Positions 1-9,741 are shown, numbered from the stretch's first letter. The stretch: DNA of 59,048 nucleotides from an uncultured Chloracidobacterium sp. (GCA_937941715.1 CALDGX010000065.1:1-59048), one strand, 5' to 3'. A program made the numbers and translations. The notes: generated from the sequence alone by a model not told the origin.

Positions 1-1490
1 CCGCCGGTCATCATCAGCCCGATCTCCTCGATCGAGGTCGTTCTCGGGTCGACCTCGCCGACGATCTCGCCTTCACGGATCACCAACAAACGGTCTGCAA
101 GCGCCGTTACCTCTTCAAGCTCGGCCGAAACGAGCAGTATCGCCGAACCGGCGTCACGCAATCCGATAAGTTTGCGGTGAATGAACTCAATGGCCCCGAT
201 ATCCACGCCGCGGGTCGGCTGTGAGACGAGGAGCAGTTTCGGGTCAAGTTCGAACTCGCGGCCGATGATCAGCTTTTGCTGATTTCCGCCCGAGAGCGAT
301 TTGGCCGACAGTGTCGGATCACCTGGACGCACGTCAAAATTTTCGATGATCTCGCCGACGCGTTTGCCGATCTCGGCGTTGTTCATCATACCGCCGGACG
401 ATGTGATGGGCGGCCGGTAATGAACGCCGAGGACCGAGTTTTCAGCCAGGTCCGAATTAAGCAGCAGGCCGCGTTTATGGCGGTCTTCCGGGATGTGCGC
501 GATCCCGAGTTCTTTGAGTTCGCGGGCGGTTCGATTAGTGATGTCCTTGCCGTCAAACTCCACGCGGCCGCCGGAAGACCGTATCAGACCGGAAAGCGCC
601 TCGATCAACTCGGTCTGGCCATTTCCCTCAATGCCGGCAATACCGACGATCTCGCCCGACCGCACGCGAAACGATACATCCTTGACCGCCGGGCCGATCT
701 TGCCCGAAACGTGCAGGTTAGTGACCTCTAGTACGGTCCCGTTCGGTTTGGCGTCCGTTTTTTCGACGCGGAGCAGAACGTCGCGTCCGACGATCAGGCG
801 GGCCAGATCCTTAGCGTTCGTTTCCGAGGTCTTTACGTTCCCGACCGATCGGCCGTCGCGCATTACCGTCACCTCATCCGACACTGCCAGCACCTCATCG
901 AGTTTGTGGGTAATGATGATGATGGTCTTGCCCTGCGCTTTCATCCGCCGAAGGATGCCGAACAGTTCTTCGACCTCCTGCGGCGAGAGCACCGCGGTCG
1001 GTTCGTCGAGGATCAGCAGTTTGGCGTCGCGGTACAGTGCTTTAAGCAACTCGACACGCTGCTGGGCACCGACCGAAAGGTCCTCGATATACGCACGCGG
1101 ATCGACGTCGAGCTTAAGCTCGTTTGAAAGGGCGAGGATCTCGCGATTTGCCTGCTCGAGGTCGAGGCTCGCGGTCGTACCGGTCTCGGCACCGAGAATG
1201 ATGTTCTCAGCGACGGTCATAGTATCGACGAGCATAAAATGCTGATGGACCATCCCGATACCGAGTGCGATCGCGTCGTGCGGATTTCGGATCGTCACCG
1301 GTTGGCCGTTGACGAGTATCTCGCCCGCGTCGGCCTTGTAAAATCCGTAAGCGATCTTCATGATCGTCGATTTTCCGGCCCCGTTCTCGCCGACGATGGC
1401 ATGGATCGTCCCGCTTTTTACGGTGATCGAGACGTCCTCATTCGCGACACAATCGCCAAAGGCTTTTTTGATATTTCGGAGTTCTAGCAT
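1..1490 (-). CDS. Nucleoside/sugar-type ABC transporter ATP-binding protein (3' end cut by window)
   Basis: Energises uptake of nucleosides through an inner-membrane ABC importer. The ATG at 1490 begins MLELRNIKKAFGD and lies 5 bases past the stop of the BMP gene. Two ABC domains are visible. The first has a canonical Walker A (GENGAGKST, about residue 39) and Walker B (LDEPTAVLSPQE). The second has the degenerate P-loop GIEGNGQTE and the signature SLSGGNQQK, as in the tandem ATPases of NupA/RbsA type. Reading ends at TSIEEIGLMMTGG, close to the usual C-terminus of this family, so only a few residues should be missing. With the upstream BMP lipoprotein and nucleoside phosphorylase it forms a nucleoside salvage operon; the two permease genes expected next would lie outside the window. 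The nucleoside substrate is inferred from neighbours. Confidence 0.93.
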   Translation of the reverse strand, partial: MLELRNIKKAFGDCVANEDVSITVKSGTIHAIVGENGAGKSTIMKIAYGFYKADAGEILVNGQPVTIRNPHDAIALGIGMVHQHFMLVDTMTVAENIILGAETGTTASLDLEQANREILALSNELKLDVDPRAYIEDLSVGAQQRVELLKALYRDAKLLILDEPTAVLSPQEVEELFGILRRMKAQGKTIIIITHKLDEVLAVSDEVTVMRDGRSVGNVKTSETNAKDLARLIVGRDVLLRVEKTDAKPNGTVLEVTNLHVSGKIGPAVKDVSFRVRSGEIVGIAGIEGNGQTELIEALSGLIRSSGGRVEFDGKDITNRTARELKELGIAHIPEDRHKRGLLLNSDLAENSVLGVHYRPPITSSGGMMNNAEIGKRVGEIIENFDVRPGDPTLSAKSLSGGNQQKLIIGREFELDPKLLLVSQPTRGVDIGAIEFIHRKLIGLRDAGSAILLVSAELEEVTALADRLLVIREGEIVGEVDPRTTSIEEIGLMMTG

Positions 1491-1495
1491 CGATA

Positions 1496-2554
1496 TTAAT
1501 TTGCCATCGCGTCGGTTACCTTGATCTCACCGGCGACAATTTTCTTTTTAGCCTCTTCGACCTTCAGGATCACGTCATCAGGGATGATGCCCTTGTTATT
1601 CTCATCCATGGCATAAGCGACGCCGTCCTTTTCGAGCCCAAACGAGTGAAATCCGCCCTGAAATTTGCCCTCGAGCACTTCTTTAACGACATCATAAACG
1701 GCGTTGTCGACCCGTTTGACCATCGAGGTCAGTACAAATCCGGGCTTGACCATGTTCTGGTTTGAGTCGACGCCGATCACAAATTTGCGGGCCTGGCCCT
1801 TTTCATCCTTGCCGTATTGCTCGACGGCGTCAAAGGCTCCCAGGCCGGAGTTGCCGGCCGCGGTGAATATGACATCGGCCCCCTTTTCGATCTGGGCGAG
1901 CGAGAGTTCTTTGCCCTTGCCGGGATTATTCCAGGCACCGTCGGTGACGCCGACATAATTGTCGATGACCTTGATGTTAGGGTTGACGGACTTTGCTCCT
2001 TCCTCGAAACCGGTCTCAAATTTGTGGATCAGCGGAATGTCCATTCCGCCGACAAAGCCGAGTACGCCGGTCTTTGATTTTGACGCGGCGATCATCCCGA
2101 CCAAAAACGAGCCTTCATGCTCGCGAAATACGAGCGACGCCACATTTTTCATCGGCGTCTTGCCGTCGTCCTCAAAGATGACGCCGTCCACGATCGCAAA
2201 TTTGATATTCGGATAATCGGCGGCGACCTTTTGCATGATCGGCCCCTGGGCAAAGCCGACGCCGATAATGAGATCAAAATTCTTTTCGGCAAATGCCCTC
2301 ATCGCCGGCTCGATCGAGGTCGGATTGCCGGGCTCGACGTCATAGAGACAGATGTCGAGGTCGTTTTCGGCCCGCTTGACGCCCTCCCAGGCGGCCGCGT
2401 TGAACGAACGGTCATTCTTGCCGCCGATGTCAAAAACGATGCCGACCTTTATTTTGCAGCCTTCGCGGCGAGCCTCGGCCTGCTTAGTGCAAGATGTCGC
2501 AAACAGACAAAACGAAATTGCCAACGCTGCCGCTAAAAGAGTTCGAAGCTTCAT
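1496..2554 (-). CDS. BMP-family nucleoside-binding lipoprotein
   Basis: Substrate-binding component of the nucleoside ABC importer. The 352-residue protein has a lipoprotein signal peptide with lipobox ATSC (lipidated Cys22), followed by the BMP/Med start KVGIVFDIGGKNDRSFN, typical of BmpA/PnrA purine-nucleoside receptors. Later family signs are GVDSNQNMVKPG and a C-terminal segment rich in Lys/Glu. Length matches the family (330-360). It sits between a pyrimidine-nucleoside phosphorylase (6 bases upstream) and the transporter ATPase (5 bases downstream), so import and phosphorolysis are almost certainly co-expressed. The exact ligand (purine or pyrimidine nucleosides) cannot be read from sequence. 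Confidence 0.93.
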   Translation of the reverse strand: MKLRTLLAAALAISFCLFATSCTKQAEARREGCKIKVGIVFDIGGKNDRSFNAAAWEGVKRAENDLDICLYDVEPGNPTSIEPAMRAFAEKNFDLIIGVGFAQGPIMQKVAADYPNIKFAIVDGVIFEDDGKTPMKNVASLVFREHEGSFLVGMIAASKSKTGVLGFVGGMDIPLIHKFETGFEEGAKSVNPNIKVIDNYVGVTDGAWNNPGKGKELSLAQIEKGADVIFTAAGNSGLGAFDAVEQYGKDEKGQARKFVIGVDSNQNMVKPGFVLTSMVKRVDNAVYDVVKEVLEGKFQGGFHSFGLEKDGVAYAMDENNKGIIPDDVILKVEEAKKKIVAGEIKVTDAMAN

Positions 2555-2560
2555 TGATTC

Positions 2561-3874
2561 TTAAACCGTCGCTCTGATCAATTTAGGTATATCGGGGATT
2601 TCCTCGGTTATTTTATACGCATTCTGCAATATTTCGCTAATCGAATCGGCCTGTGCCTGAGTTCGGCAGTAGATAATGCCGAGCGGATCGCCTGTTTCGA
2701 CCCTGTCGCCGATCTTGACCGTACACTCGAGCCCGACGGCATGATCGACACCGTCCTCAGCCTTGATGCGGCCGCCGCCGATGTCACAGATCGCCCGGCC
2801 GACGGCAAATGTATTGACCGCGGACACATAGCCGCTCGCGGCAGCTCCGACGGGTACACGCAGCAGCGAGGGATCGACGAGCAGTTCCGGGTCGTCACAG
2901 ACCGCGGCATTGCCACCCTGAACCTCAACATTTTGGCGAAATTTTGCCAATGCCTGTCCTGAATTGAGAACTTCGCCGACCATCGCCACGGCCGACTCCA
3001 TCGAATCGGCGACACCGCCCAGCAGCAGCATCCTTGCCGTCAGTTCGATCGATAGTTCCATCGTCGCCGACATCGCGTCGTCACCCTCGCCGCGAAGCAG
3101 TTTGATGCACTCATATACCTCGAGGGCGTTGCCGACGAATTTGCCGAGAGGCTGGCTCATATCCGAAACGACAGCCTGAGTGTTGACACCGAACGCCTTT
3201 CCCGTCTGCACCAACGCCTCGGCCAACCTGACCGAATCGTCGTACTTCTGCATAAAGGCGCCGGAACCGGTCTTGACGTCCAGCACGAGCGCGTCGAGGT
3301 CCTCGGCGAGTTTTTTGGACATTATCGACGCGACGATCAGCGGTATGTACGGCACCGTCGCGGTCGCATCGCGCAGCGCATAGAGCTTTTTGTCGGCCGG
3401 GGCGATCTCGCCGGTCTGGCCGGCCATCGCGTAACCATTGGTCCCGAGCAGTTCGGTAAATCTGGCCATCGAGAGCCCGACGTCAAAACCCGTGATCGAT
3501 TCGAGTTTGTCGAGCGTGCCGCCCGTGTGGCCGAGGCCGCGGCCCGAGATCATGGGCACCGCCAGGCCGCATGCGGCTGCGGCCGGGGCGATTATCAACG
3601 AAGTTTTGTCACCGACGCCGCCGGTCGAGTGTTTGTCCACCACCGGACGGTCGACCGATGACAGGTCCAGGACCTTGCCCGAATAGATCATCGCCCGGGT
3701 CAGTTCATCCTGCTCGCGTTGATCGAGCCCGTTGATGAACATTGCCATGACGAGTGCTGATATCTGATAGTCGGCCCATTCGCCGGTCGAGACACCCTCG
3801 ACGAAGACGCTGATATCGGCATCGGAGAGGGCTTTACCATCGCGCTTTTTTGCGATTATTTCCTGTGGACGCAT
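2561..3874 (-). CDS. deoA: Pyrimidine-nucleoside / thymidine phosphorylase
   Basis: Cytoplasmic phosphorolysis of thymidine, deoxyuridine or uridine to base plus (deoxy)ribose 1-phosphate. The 437-residue protein has the family signature DKHSTGGVGDKTSL (residues 80-93), the phosphate/nucleoside-binding GRGLGHTGGTLDKLES and DVKTGSGAFM, and a C-terminal PYNP_C domain (about 345-430). ATG at 3874. It is the first gene of a tight operon with the BMP lipoprotein and ABC ATPase, giving uptake plus salvage. Whether it is DeoA (thymidine-specific) or Pdp (broad) cannot be decided here, so the symbol is tentative. Confidence 0.92.
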   Translation of the reverse strand: MRPQEIIAKKRDGKALSDADISVFVEGVSTGEWADYQISALVMAMFINGLDQREQDELTRAMIYSGKVLDLSSVDRPVVDKHSTGGVGDKTSLIIAPAAAACGLAVPMISGRGLGHTGGTLDKLESITGFDVGLSMARFTELLGTNGYAMAGQTGEIAPADKKLYALRDATATVPYIPLIVASIMSKKLAEDLDALVLDVKTGSGAFMQKYDDSVRLAEALVQTGKAFGVNTQAVVSDMSQPLGKFVGNALEVYECIKLLRGEGDDAMSATMELSIELTARMLLLGGVADSMESAVAMVGEVLNSGQALAKFRQNVEVQGGNAAVCDDPELLVDPSLLRVPVGAAASGYVSAVNTFAVGRAICDIGGGRIKAEDGVDHAVGLECTVKIGDRVETGDPLGIIYCRTQAQADSISEILQNAYKITEEIPDIPKLIRATV

Positions 3875-3958
3875 ATATAAAAAAAGACCGCTTTCGTAAC
3901 GTTTTACGAGAACAGTCTAACCGATTTAATAAGCGATATTACAGAGGCGAAGACCGTT

Positions 3959-4444
3959 TTATCGTAACCTCTCGACCAATACCACCGCCTCGGCGGTCAG
4001 GGCCTGCCGCTTGCCGACCGGACCTACCGACTCGCCCGTCTTTGCCTTGACGCTGACCCGCTCCGGCTCGATGCCGAGTGCCGACGCAATATTACTCCGG
4101 ATCTGAAGAATAAATGGTTTCAGTTTAGGCGTTTCGAGATCCACGACGCTGTCGATATTTACGACGCCGTAACCCTTTTCGGCCAACAGGCCCGACGCGT
4201 GACGCAGGAATACCATACTGTCGGCACCGCTCCAACGCGGGTCGCTGTTCGGGAAATGGGTGCCGATATCGCCAAGAGCAAGCGACCCGAGCAACGCGTC
4301 AGTGATCGCGTGAAGCAGGACGTCGGCGTCCGAATGGCCGTCGGCGCCCAGATCGGACTCGATCGCGACGCCGCCGATAATGAGCGGACGCCCGGCCGCA
4401 AGCCGGTGGATATCCGTCCCAAATCCTATTCTCAGATCGCTCAT
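3959..4444 (-). CDS. ispF: 2-C-methyl-D-erythritol 2,4-cyclodiphosphate synthase
   Basis: Fifth step of the MEP isoprenoid pathway: cyclises CDP-ME 2-phosphate to MEcPP with loss of CMP. The 161-residue protein starts MSDLRIGFGTDIHRL, with metal ligands in GTDIH (Asp11, His13) and ADGHSDADVLLHAI, and the C-terminal KAKTGESVGPVG loop (family form KATTxExxG). The ATG at 4444 overlaps the ispD stop in an ATGA junction, implying translational coupling. A longer in-frame reading from 4759 exists, but the residues before Met-Ser-Asp are an ispD shadow. Confidence 0.96.
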   Translation of the reverse strand: MSDLRIGFGTDIHRLAAGRPLIIGGVAIESDLGADGHSDADVLLHAITDALLGSLALGDIGTHFPNSDPRWSGADSMVFLRHASGLLAEKGYGVVNIDSVVDLETPKLKPFILQIRSNIASALGIEPERVSVKAKTGESVGPVGKRQALTAEAVVLVERLR

Positions 4445-5118
4445 TCGGCAGTTCCTCGCATTATCGCCTCGGCCATTAGAAGGTCGTCGCGATGGGTGAT
4501 CTTGATATTTCGCGGGCTCCCGTCGACGGTCGCCACCATTACGCCCGAACGTTCGACAAGAACGCATTCGTCGGTCGCGTCGGCGGCGTCGTCCTGCTCG
4601 AGGGCTCGTTTCAGCACATAATGCCGAAATGCCTGCGGCGTCAGTGCCCGGCGCAGCGTTGAACGGTCGACAGTGCCGACGATCATGCCGTAATCGACCG
4701 ACTTGATCGTATCGACGACCGGTGCGGCGAGGCACGCGGCCCCAAATTCCTCGGCACACTTTACGGTCCGATCGATCTCGTCAACCGTGACGAGCGGCCG
4801 CACGCCGTCGTGAACACAGACGATGACCGACGCCGGTTCGACGGCTTCAAACCCATTTTTGACAGACTCGCTGCGGGTCTTACCGCCCGCGACGACCGCC
4901 TTTAACTTGGAGATCGATGCGGCGGCGAGGAGATCGTTCAGTTTCTCGATGTGCTCTCGGCTGACAACAACGACTATCTCGTCGATCGAACTGCATGATT
5001 GGAATGCCTGCAGGGAATGCAGCAGCACGGGCTTGCCCGCGAGGTCGAGAAACTGCTTCGGCGTGGCCGAGTCAAATCGGGTACCGCTGCCTGCTGCAAC
5101 AATGATGGCTGTATTCAT
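4441..5118 (-). CDS. ispD: 2-C-methyl-D-erythritol 4-phosphate cytidylyltransferase
   Basis: Third step of the MEP pathway: CTP + MEP to CDP-ME. The 225-residue protein has the nucleotidyltransferase start AAGSGTRFDSATPKQFLDL (family: AAGxGxRxxxxxPKQ), the VCVHDGVRPLV magnesium site, DTIKSV, and the C-terminal NIKITHRDDLLMAE. It overlaps ispF by 4 bases and follows the PIN-TRAM gene by 21 bases. The order yacL-like, ispD, ispF is the same arrangement known from Firmicutes, supporting all three calls. Confidence 0.96.
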   Translation of the reverse strand: MNTAIIVAAGSGTRFDSATPKQFLDLAGKPVLLHSLQAFQSCSSIDEIVVVVSREHIEKLNDLLAAASISKLKAVVAGGKTRSESVKNGFEAVEPASVIVCVHDGVRPLVTVDEIDRTVKCAEEFGAACLAAPVVDTIKSVDYGMIVGTVDRSTLRRALTPQAFRHYVLKRALEQDDAADATDECVLVERSGVMVATVDGSPRNIKITHRDDLLMAEAIMRGTAE

Positions 5119-5139
5119 CGTCCGGCGAGTTTGGGCCGA

Positions 5140-6306
5140 TCAATCGACTTCTTCAATAATGGTGGTCTGTCTGAGTTCGCGTGTAGCTTTGCGAAATCCC
5201 ATCGACCGCGAATCGTGGATCGCGACGTGGCTGTCGGGAGCGTCATCCTTCTCTTCCCACATACGGCCGAAGATCATCTTGCCGGCGGTCGTCTGCAGCA
5301 CGCTGGTCACGGCAATGTCCGCGGTCTTGCCGATCAATCGGCGGGCGTTATCAACCACGACCATCGTGCCGTCATCGAGATAGGCGACGCCCTGATTGTA
5401 TTCCTTGCCCTCTTTGAGAATAAAGACCCGCATCGCCTCGCCCGGCAAAACGACCGGCTTGAGGGCGTTTGCAAGTTCGTTGATGTTCAGCACCGATACG
5501 CCCCGAAGCTGCGAGACCTTGTTGAGGTTAAAGTCGTTGGTGACGATCACCGCGTCAAGCTGTTTGCCGAGTTCGATCAGCTTGAGATCGACCTCCTTGA
5601 TAGCCGGAAAATCGGTCTCGACGATCTGGATATCGAGGCTGCTGTTATTGCGGAGCCGCTGCAGCATATCCAGTCCGCGGCGTCCTCGCTGGCGTTTCGA
5701 CGAGTCAGCCGAATCCGCGACCTGTTGAAGCTCGGCGAGGATAAAATTCGGGATTATGAGCGTACCGCCGAGAAATCCGGTCTCGGAAACATCGGCTATG
5801 CGGCCGTCGATGATGACCGACGTATCGAGGATCTTGTAGTCGCGTTTGACGTTCTTGTCGCTGAAAATACCGCCGAGAGCCGAGAGATCGATGTAATCGC
5901 CCTTCGCCGCACCGACCATCAGGCCGATATAGCCCATAAAGAACGCGAGGGCGATGGTCAGAAATGTCTTTAGTTCGCCGGGGACGGTATTGATGTCCTG
6001 AGTACTGATCAGCATCCCGATCAGATAGGCACCGATTATGCCGAGGATCGACCCGACGGCCGCACCTATCAGCGTCTTCAAAGACGCTCGTCTGGCACGA
6101 ACCTCAAAACCGATGATCATCAGCGCGATCAGCGCCCCGAACAACGCGGAAAACGCCTGCTTTGTCCGAACGCTGTCACCGACCAGATCGGTCAGGTGAC
6201 TGCTCTTTGACAGCGGATTTAGAAAGTACCCGCCAAGGGCGAGCAGCAGAACAAATCCTAGTCTGATGATCAAAACATCGGGCTTCATCGTTTGAGATTT
6301 TAGCAC
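5140..6306 (-). CDS. YacL-type membrane protein with PIN and TRAM domains
   Basis: Membrane-anchored putative ribonuclease/RNA-binding protein of the YacL family. Four hydrophobic segments (about residues 11-29, 51-67, 77-100, 113-133) precede a PIN nuclease domain starting KILDTSVIIDGRIADV (acidic Asp161, Asp167) with a later VTNDFNLNK, then a C-terminal TRAM-like beta domain (GVAYLDDGTMVVVDNARR). The chosen start is GTG at 6306, which has AGGG seven bases upstream; an ATG at 6288 (MKPDVLII) is the alternative. It heads the ispD-ispF block. The biological role of YacL is not settled; the nuclease function is a family-level inference. Confidence 0.88.
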   Translation of the reverse strand: MLKSQTMKPDVLIIRLGFVLLLALGGYFLNPLSKSSHLTDLVGDSVRTKQAFSALFGALIALMIIGFEVRARRASLKTLIGAAVGSILGIIGAYLIGMLISTQDINTVPGELKTFLTIALAFFMGYIGLMVGAAKGDYIDLSALGGIFSDKNVKRDYKILDTSVIIDGRIADVSETGFLGGTLIIPNFILAELQQVADSADSSKRQRGRRGLDMLQRLRNNSSLDIQIVETDFPAIKEVDLKLIELGKQLDAVIVTNDFNLNKVSQLRGVSVLNINELANALKPVVLPGEAMRVFILKEGKEYNQGVAYLDDGTMVVVDNARRLIGKTADIAVTSVLQTTAGKMIFGRMWEEKDDAPDSHVAIHDSRSMGFRKATRELRQTTIIEEVD

Positions 6307-6501
6307 GTCACAGCCCTGATTTGGAAAATCGGAAGACGGCCTTTAGAGAGTATATGTCTATTCGGGCACGATTTTCGAACAAAGTTAGGTTCGCCGCTAT
6401 GTTCGCCGATGCAAATTACCCCGTACCCGACGCCGCGGCGATATCCGAAAACCGCTATTTCTGATAATCTCGTTGATTATAGACCCCCAAGGAGAAAACC
6501 A

Positions 6502-9500
6502 ATGCCGAACACTCATTCCAAAATGGGACGCGTCCTGTTTTTTGCGGTTTCGCTGTTTCTGATCATCTTTGCCGACGGTGCCCCGGTCGCGGCCCAAAAG
6601 GTTGACCCTTCGCTTTATCAGAGTATGAAATGGCGAATGATCGGGCCGTTTCGCGGCGGCCGCACGGTCGGCGCGGTCGGCATACCATCACAGCCGAACG
6701 TTTTCTTCATCGGCGTCAATAACGGCGGCGTTTGGAAAACGACCGATGCGGGACGCACGTGGCAGCCGATCTTTGACGACCAGCCGACCGGCTCGATCGG
6801 CGACATCGCCGTCGCGCCGTCGAACCCGAACGTCATCTATGTCGGCTGCGGCGAGGGACTGCAGCGGCCCGATCTCGCGACCGGCGACGGTATGTACCGT
6901 TCGCGTGACGGCGGCAAGACCTGGACACATCTTGGCCTTCGCGAAGGTCAGCAGATCGCGTCGATCACCGTCGACCCGAATAATGCCGAACGATTGTTCG
7001 TCGCCGTCCTCGGCCATCCTTACGGCCCGAATGAGGAACGCGGCATCTATCGCTCGACCAACGGCGGCGACACATTCGAGCGGGTTCTCTACAAGGACGA
7101 GAACACGGGCGCGATGCAGGTCGAATTTGACCCTTCAAACTCGCAGGTCGTGTATGCCGATCTTTGGGCCGGACGCCAGGGCCCCTGGGAAAACGGCGCG
7201 TGGCAGGGTAAGGAGAGCGGCCTGTTCAAATCGACGGACGGCGGAACCACCTGGACAAAATTAACAAAGGGCCTCCCGACGGTCGAACAGGGATTGGGCC
7301 GCATCGGTTTTACGATCTCGCGTTCTGACCCGCGAAAGCTGTACGCGACGGTTGACGCCAATCCTAAATTTGCGGGCATCTACGTGTCGAATGACGCCGG
7401 AGCCAGTTGGACGCTGGTAAACGGCGACCCAAGATTATGGGGCCGCGGCAGTGATTTTGCCGAATTGCGTGTGCATCCGACCGACCCGAACACGATATTT
7501 GTTGCAAACGTCTCGTCGCACAAATCGACCGACGGCGGCAAGACATTTACCAGCTTTAAGGGTGCTCCGGGCGGCGATGACTACCACCGCATCTGGATCA
7601 ACCCCGAACACCCCGACGTAATGCTCTTTGCGACGGACCAGGGTGCGACGATCACGGTCAACGGCGGCCAGACGTGGTCCAGTTGGTACAATCAGCCGAC
7701 GGCGCAGTTTTATCACGTGAACACGGACAACGCCTACCCGTACCGCGTCTGCGGCGGCCAGCAGGAGAGCGGCTCAGCGTGCGTATCGTCACGCGGCCGA
7801 ACCGGCGCGATCGGAGCGTGGGACTGGGAAACGGTCGGCGTCGAGGAATATGGCTATGTCGCCCCCGACCCGCTCGATCCCGATATAGTTTACGGCGGCA
7901 AGATCACGCGATTTGACCGGCGCACCCGTCACGTTCAGAACATCGCCCCCGAGGCGGTCCGGACCGGCAAATACCGATTCCTGCGAACGGCTCCGGTAAT
8001 TTTCTCGCCGGTCGACAAAAAAAGCCTTTTCTACGCGGGAAATGTCATTTTCAAGACGATGAACGGCGGCCAAAGCTGGAGTGTGATCAGCCCCGACCTG
8101 TCGCGTGAAAAGTGGGACGTTCCTGCGAACGTCGGCATTTACGCCACCAAGGAAATGGAAACGATGCCGCGAAGAGGCGTTGTTTACACGGTCGCACCGT
8201 CCTACAAGGACATCAACACGATCTGGGCCGGGACCGACGACGGCCTCATTCACGTAACACGCGACGGCGGCCGGAACTGGGCCAATATCACGCCGCCGGA
8301 ACTCAGATCGTGGGCCAAAGTGTCGCTCATCGACGCCGGCCGTTTCGACGCGAATACGGCGTATGCGGCGATCAACACATTCAGGCTCGATGACCTGCGG
8401 CCGCATATTTTCCGCACCCATGACGGCGGCAAAACGTGGAAAGAGATCGTCAACGGCATTCCCGCCGGCGGTATCGTCAACGCGGTTCGCGAAGATCCGG
8501 TCCGTAAGGGCCTACTTTACTGCGGCACCGAGCAGGCGGTCTATTTTTCGATCGACGACGGCGAAAATTGGCAGCCTCTGCGGCTGAATATGCCTGCGAC
8601 CTCAATTCGTGACCTCGTTGTGAAAGATGATGACATCGTCGTCGGCACACACGGGCGGTCGTTTTGGATACTCGACGACATTACGCCGCTTCGCCAGATC
8701 ACGCCGGCAACAAGGGGCGAGAACGCGGTTCTGTTTGCCCCGCAGCAAGCGACGCGTGTAAAACGCAGCCTGCATACCGATACGCCGTTTCCGCCGGAGG
8801 AGCCGGCCGGACAAAATCCGCCGGACGGAGCGGTCATCAATTATTACCTTAAACAGCCGGCGAAAGACCCGGTCGTTCTCGAGATCACGGACGCGGCGGG
8901 AAAGCTGGTACGCAGGTTTGCGAGCGACGACAAGCCGCTTGATGTCAGCAGATCACGGATAAATCCGCCTTCGTATTGGATCAGGCCGTTTCAGCCGCTC
9001 AGGAACGAGGCCGGAATGCAGCGATTCACCTGGGACCTTCTGTATCCCAATCCGCCTTCTGACAGCTACGATCTGCCGATCTCGGCGATCTACAAGGACA
9101 CGCCGTGGGTGCCGCAGGGCCCGGCGGTGCTTCCGGGCGTTTACACGGTCAAATTGACGGTGGACGGCAGAACGTTTGCACAAAAACTCACCGTGCGGAT
9201 CGATCCACGGGTCAAGACATCGGCGATCGGGTTGAAACAGCAATTTGACCTGTCAATGCTGGCCTATGCAGGCATTGCCGAGGTATCTCAAATGACATCG
9301 GCTGTGGCGAAATTCTCGGCCGATATTGCCAGGCTGCGCAGCGTCGCCGGGGTGACCGAAACGCAAAAGGCCCGACTCGATCTGATCGAGCAGAAGATCA
9401 AATTGCTGACCGACGGCCCAAAACGAAAGCCCGGCGAATCTGTCACGGTAGCCGAACTGCCGCTCAGCCGGCTCGGCGGTGCGTTTACCCAGCTGCTCGA

Positions 9501-9627
9501 TCTGCTGCAGGACGCCGACGTAGCCCCGAGCACACAGGCCTCAGCGGCCTCAAGTGATCTCCGGGCGGCGCTGGCCAATGCCAATGCGTTGTGGAAAGAG
9601 ATCAGAGATATGATGGCCCCGAAATAG
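6502..9627 (+). CDS. Secreted VPS10/sortilin-type BNR beta-propeller protein
   Basis: Large exported protein of the VPS10-like 'glycosyl hydrolase' family common in Acidobacteriota; no enzymatic function is proven for the family. The ATG at 6502 is chosen because AAGGAG lies 7 bases upstream; an in-frame upstream start at 6409 has none. Residues 1-35 form a signal peptide (VSLFLIIFADGAPVAAQ). The next 650 residues carry many Asp-box repeats (TTDAGRTWQ, SRDGGKTWTH, STDGGTTWTK, THDGGKTWKE) forming a propeller. A beta-rich region follows (about 760-930), then a helical C-terminus. It is paralogous to the 1136-residue protein at 48582. A 195-base gap before the start has no other gene. It is separated from the convergent pilin-tRNA unit by a terminator. 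Confidence 0.9.
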   Translation: MPNTHSKMGRVLFFAVSLFLIIFADGAPVAAQKVDPSLYQSMKWRMIGPFRGGRTVGAVGIPSQPNVFFIGVNNGGVWKTTDAGRTWQPIFDDQPTGSIGDIAVAPSNPNVIYVGCGEGLQRPDLATGDGMYRSRDGGKTWTHLGLREGQQIASITVDPNNAERLFVAVLGHPYGPNEERGIYRSTNGGDTFERVLYKDENTGAMQVEFDPSNSQVVYADLWAGRQGPWENGAWQGKESGLFKSTDGGTTWTKLTKGLPTVEQGLGRIGFTISRSDPRKLYATVDANPKFAGIYVSNDAGASWTLVNGDPRLWGRGSDFAELRVHPTDPNTIFVANVSSHKSTDGGKTFTSFKGAPGGDDYHRIWINPEHPDVMLFATDQGATITVNGGQTWSSWYNQPTAQFYHVNTDNAYPYRVCGGQQESGSACVSSRGRTGAIGAWDWETVGVEEYGYVAPDPLDPDIVYGGKITRFDRRTRHVQNIAPEAVRTGKYRFLRTAPVIFSPVDKKSLFYAGNVIFKTMNGGQSWSVISPDLSREKWDVPANVGIYATKEMETMPRRGVVYTVAPSYKDINTIWAGTDDGLIHVTRDGGRNWANITPPELRSWAKVSLIDAGRFDANTAYAAINTFRLDDLRPHIFRTHDGGKTWKEIVNGIPAGGIVNAVREDPVRKGLLYCGTEQAVYFSIDDGENWQPLRLNMPATSIRDLVVKDDDIVVGTHGRSFWILDDITPLRQITPATRGENAVLFAPQQATRVKRSLHTDTPFPPEEPAGQNPPDGAVINYYLKQPAKDPVVLEITDAAGKLVRRFASDDKPLDVSRSRINPPSYWIRPFQPLRNEAGMQRFTWDLLYPNPPSDSYDLPISAIYKDTPWVPQGPAVLPGVYTVKLTVDGRTFAQKLTVRIDPRVKTSAIGLKQQFDLSMLAYAGIAEVSQMTSAVAKFSADIARLRSVAGVTETQKARLDLIEQKIKLLTDGPKRKPGESVTVAELPLSRLGGAFTQLLDLLQDADVAPSTQASAASSDLRAALANANALWKEIRDMMAPK

Positions 9628-9655
9628 AAAAGGCCGGGCAATGTGCCCGGCCCTT
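9628..9655 (-). terminator. Rho-independent terminator for the pilin-tRNA unit
   Basis: GGCCGGGCA (9632-9640) pairs with TGCCCGGCC (9644-9652) around a 3-base loop. Read on the minus strand the hairpin is followed by TTTTCTATTT, a good terminator for the tRNA transcript. On the plus strand the tail (CTTCAAAA) is poorer, though it could still help end the convergent propeller gene. Confidence 0.8.
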
Positions 9656-9660
9656 CAAAA

Positions 9661-9735
9661 TGGTGCCGTCTACAAGATTTGAACTTGTGACCTATCGCGT
9701 GTGAAGCGAGTGCTCTACCACTGAGCTAAGACGGC
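9661..9735 (-). tRNA. tRNA-Val (anticodon CAC)
   Basis: A full cloverleaf is visible: acceptor GCCGTCT/AGACGGC (7 bp), D arm GCTC-AGTGGTA-GAGC, anticodon arm CTCGC-TTCACAC-GCGAT (one C-T mismatch at the top), 5-base variable loop, T arm ACAAG-TTCAAAT-CTTGT, discriminator A and an encoded CCA. The anticodon CAC reads GUG (valine). Its 5' end is only 6 bases past the stop codon of the pilin gene on the same strand, so it probably rides on the pilin transcript and is released by RNase P. Confidence 0.95.
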
Positions 9736-9741
9736 CTAAAT

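Noticed and set aside
276..1487. Plus-strand open frames (up to 250 aa) opposite the ABC ATPase
   Set aside because: The minus strand carries an unmistakable tandem ABC ATPase through the whole interval; the plus frames are Arg/Ser-rich shadows typical of GC-rich DNA.
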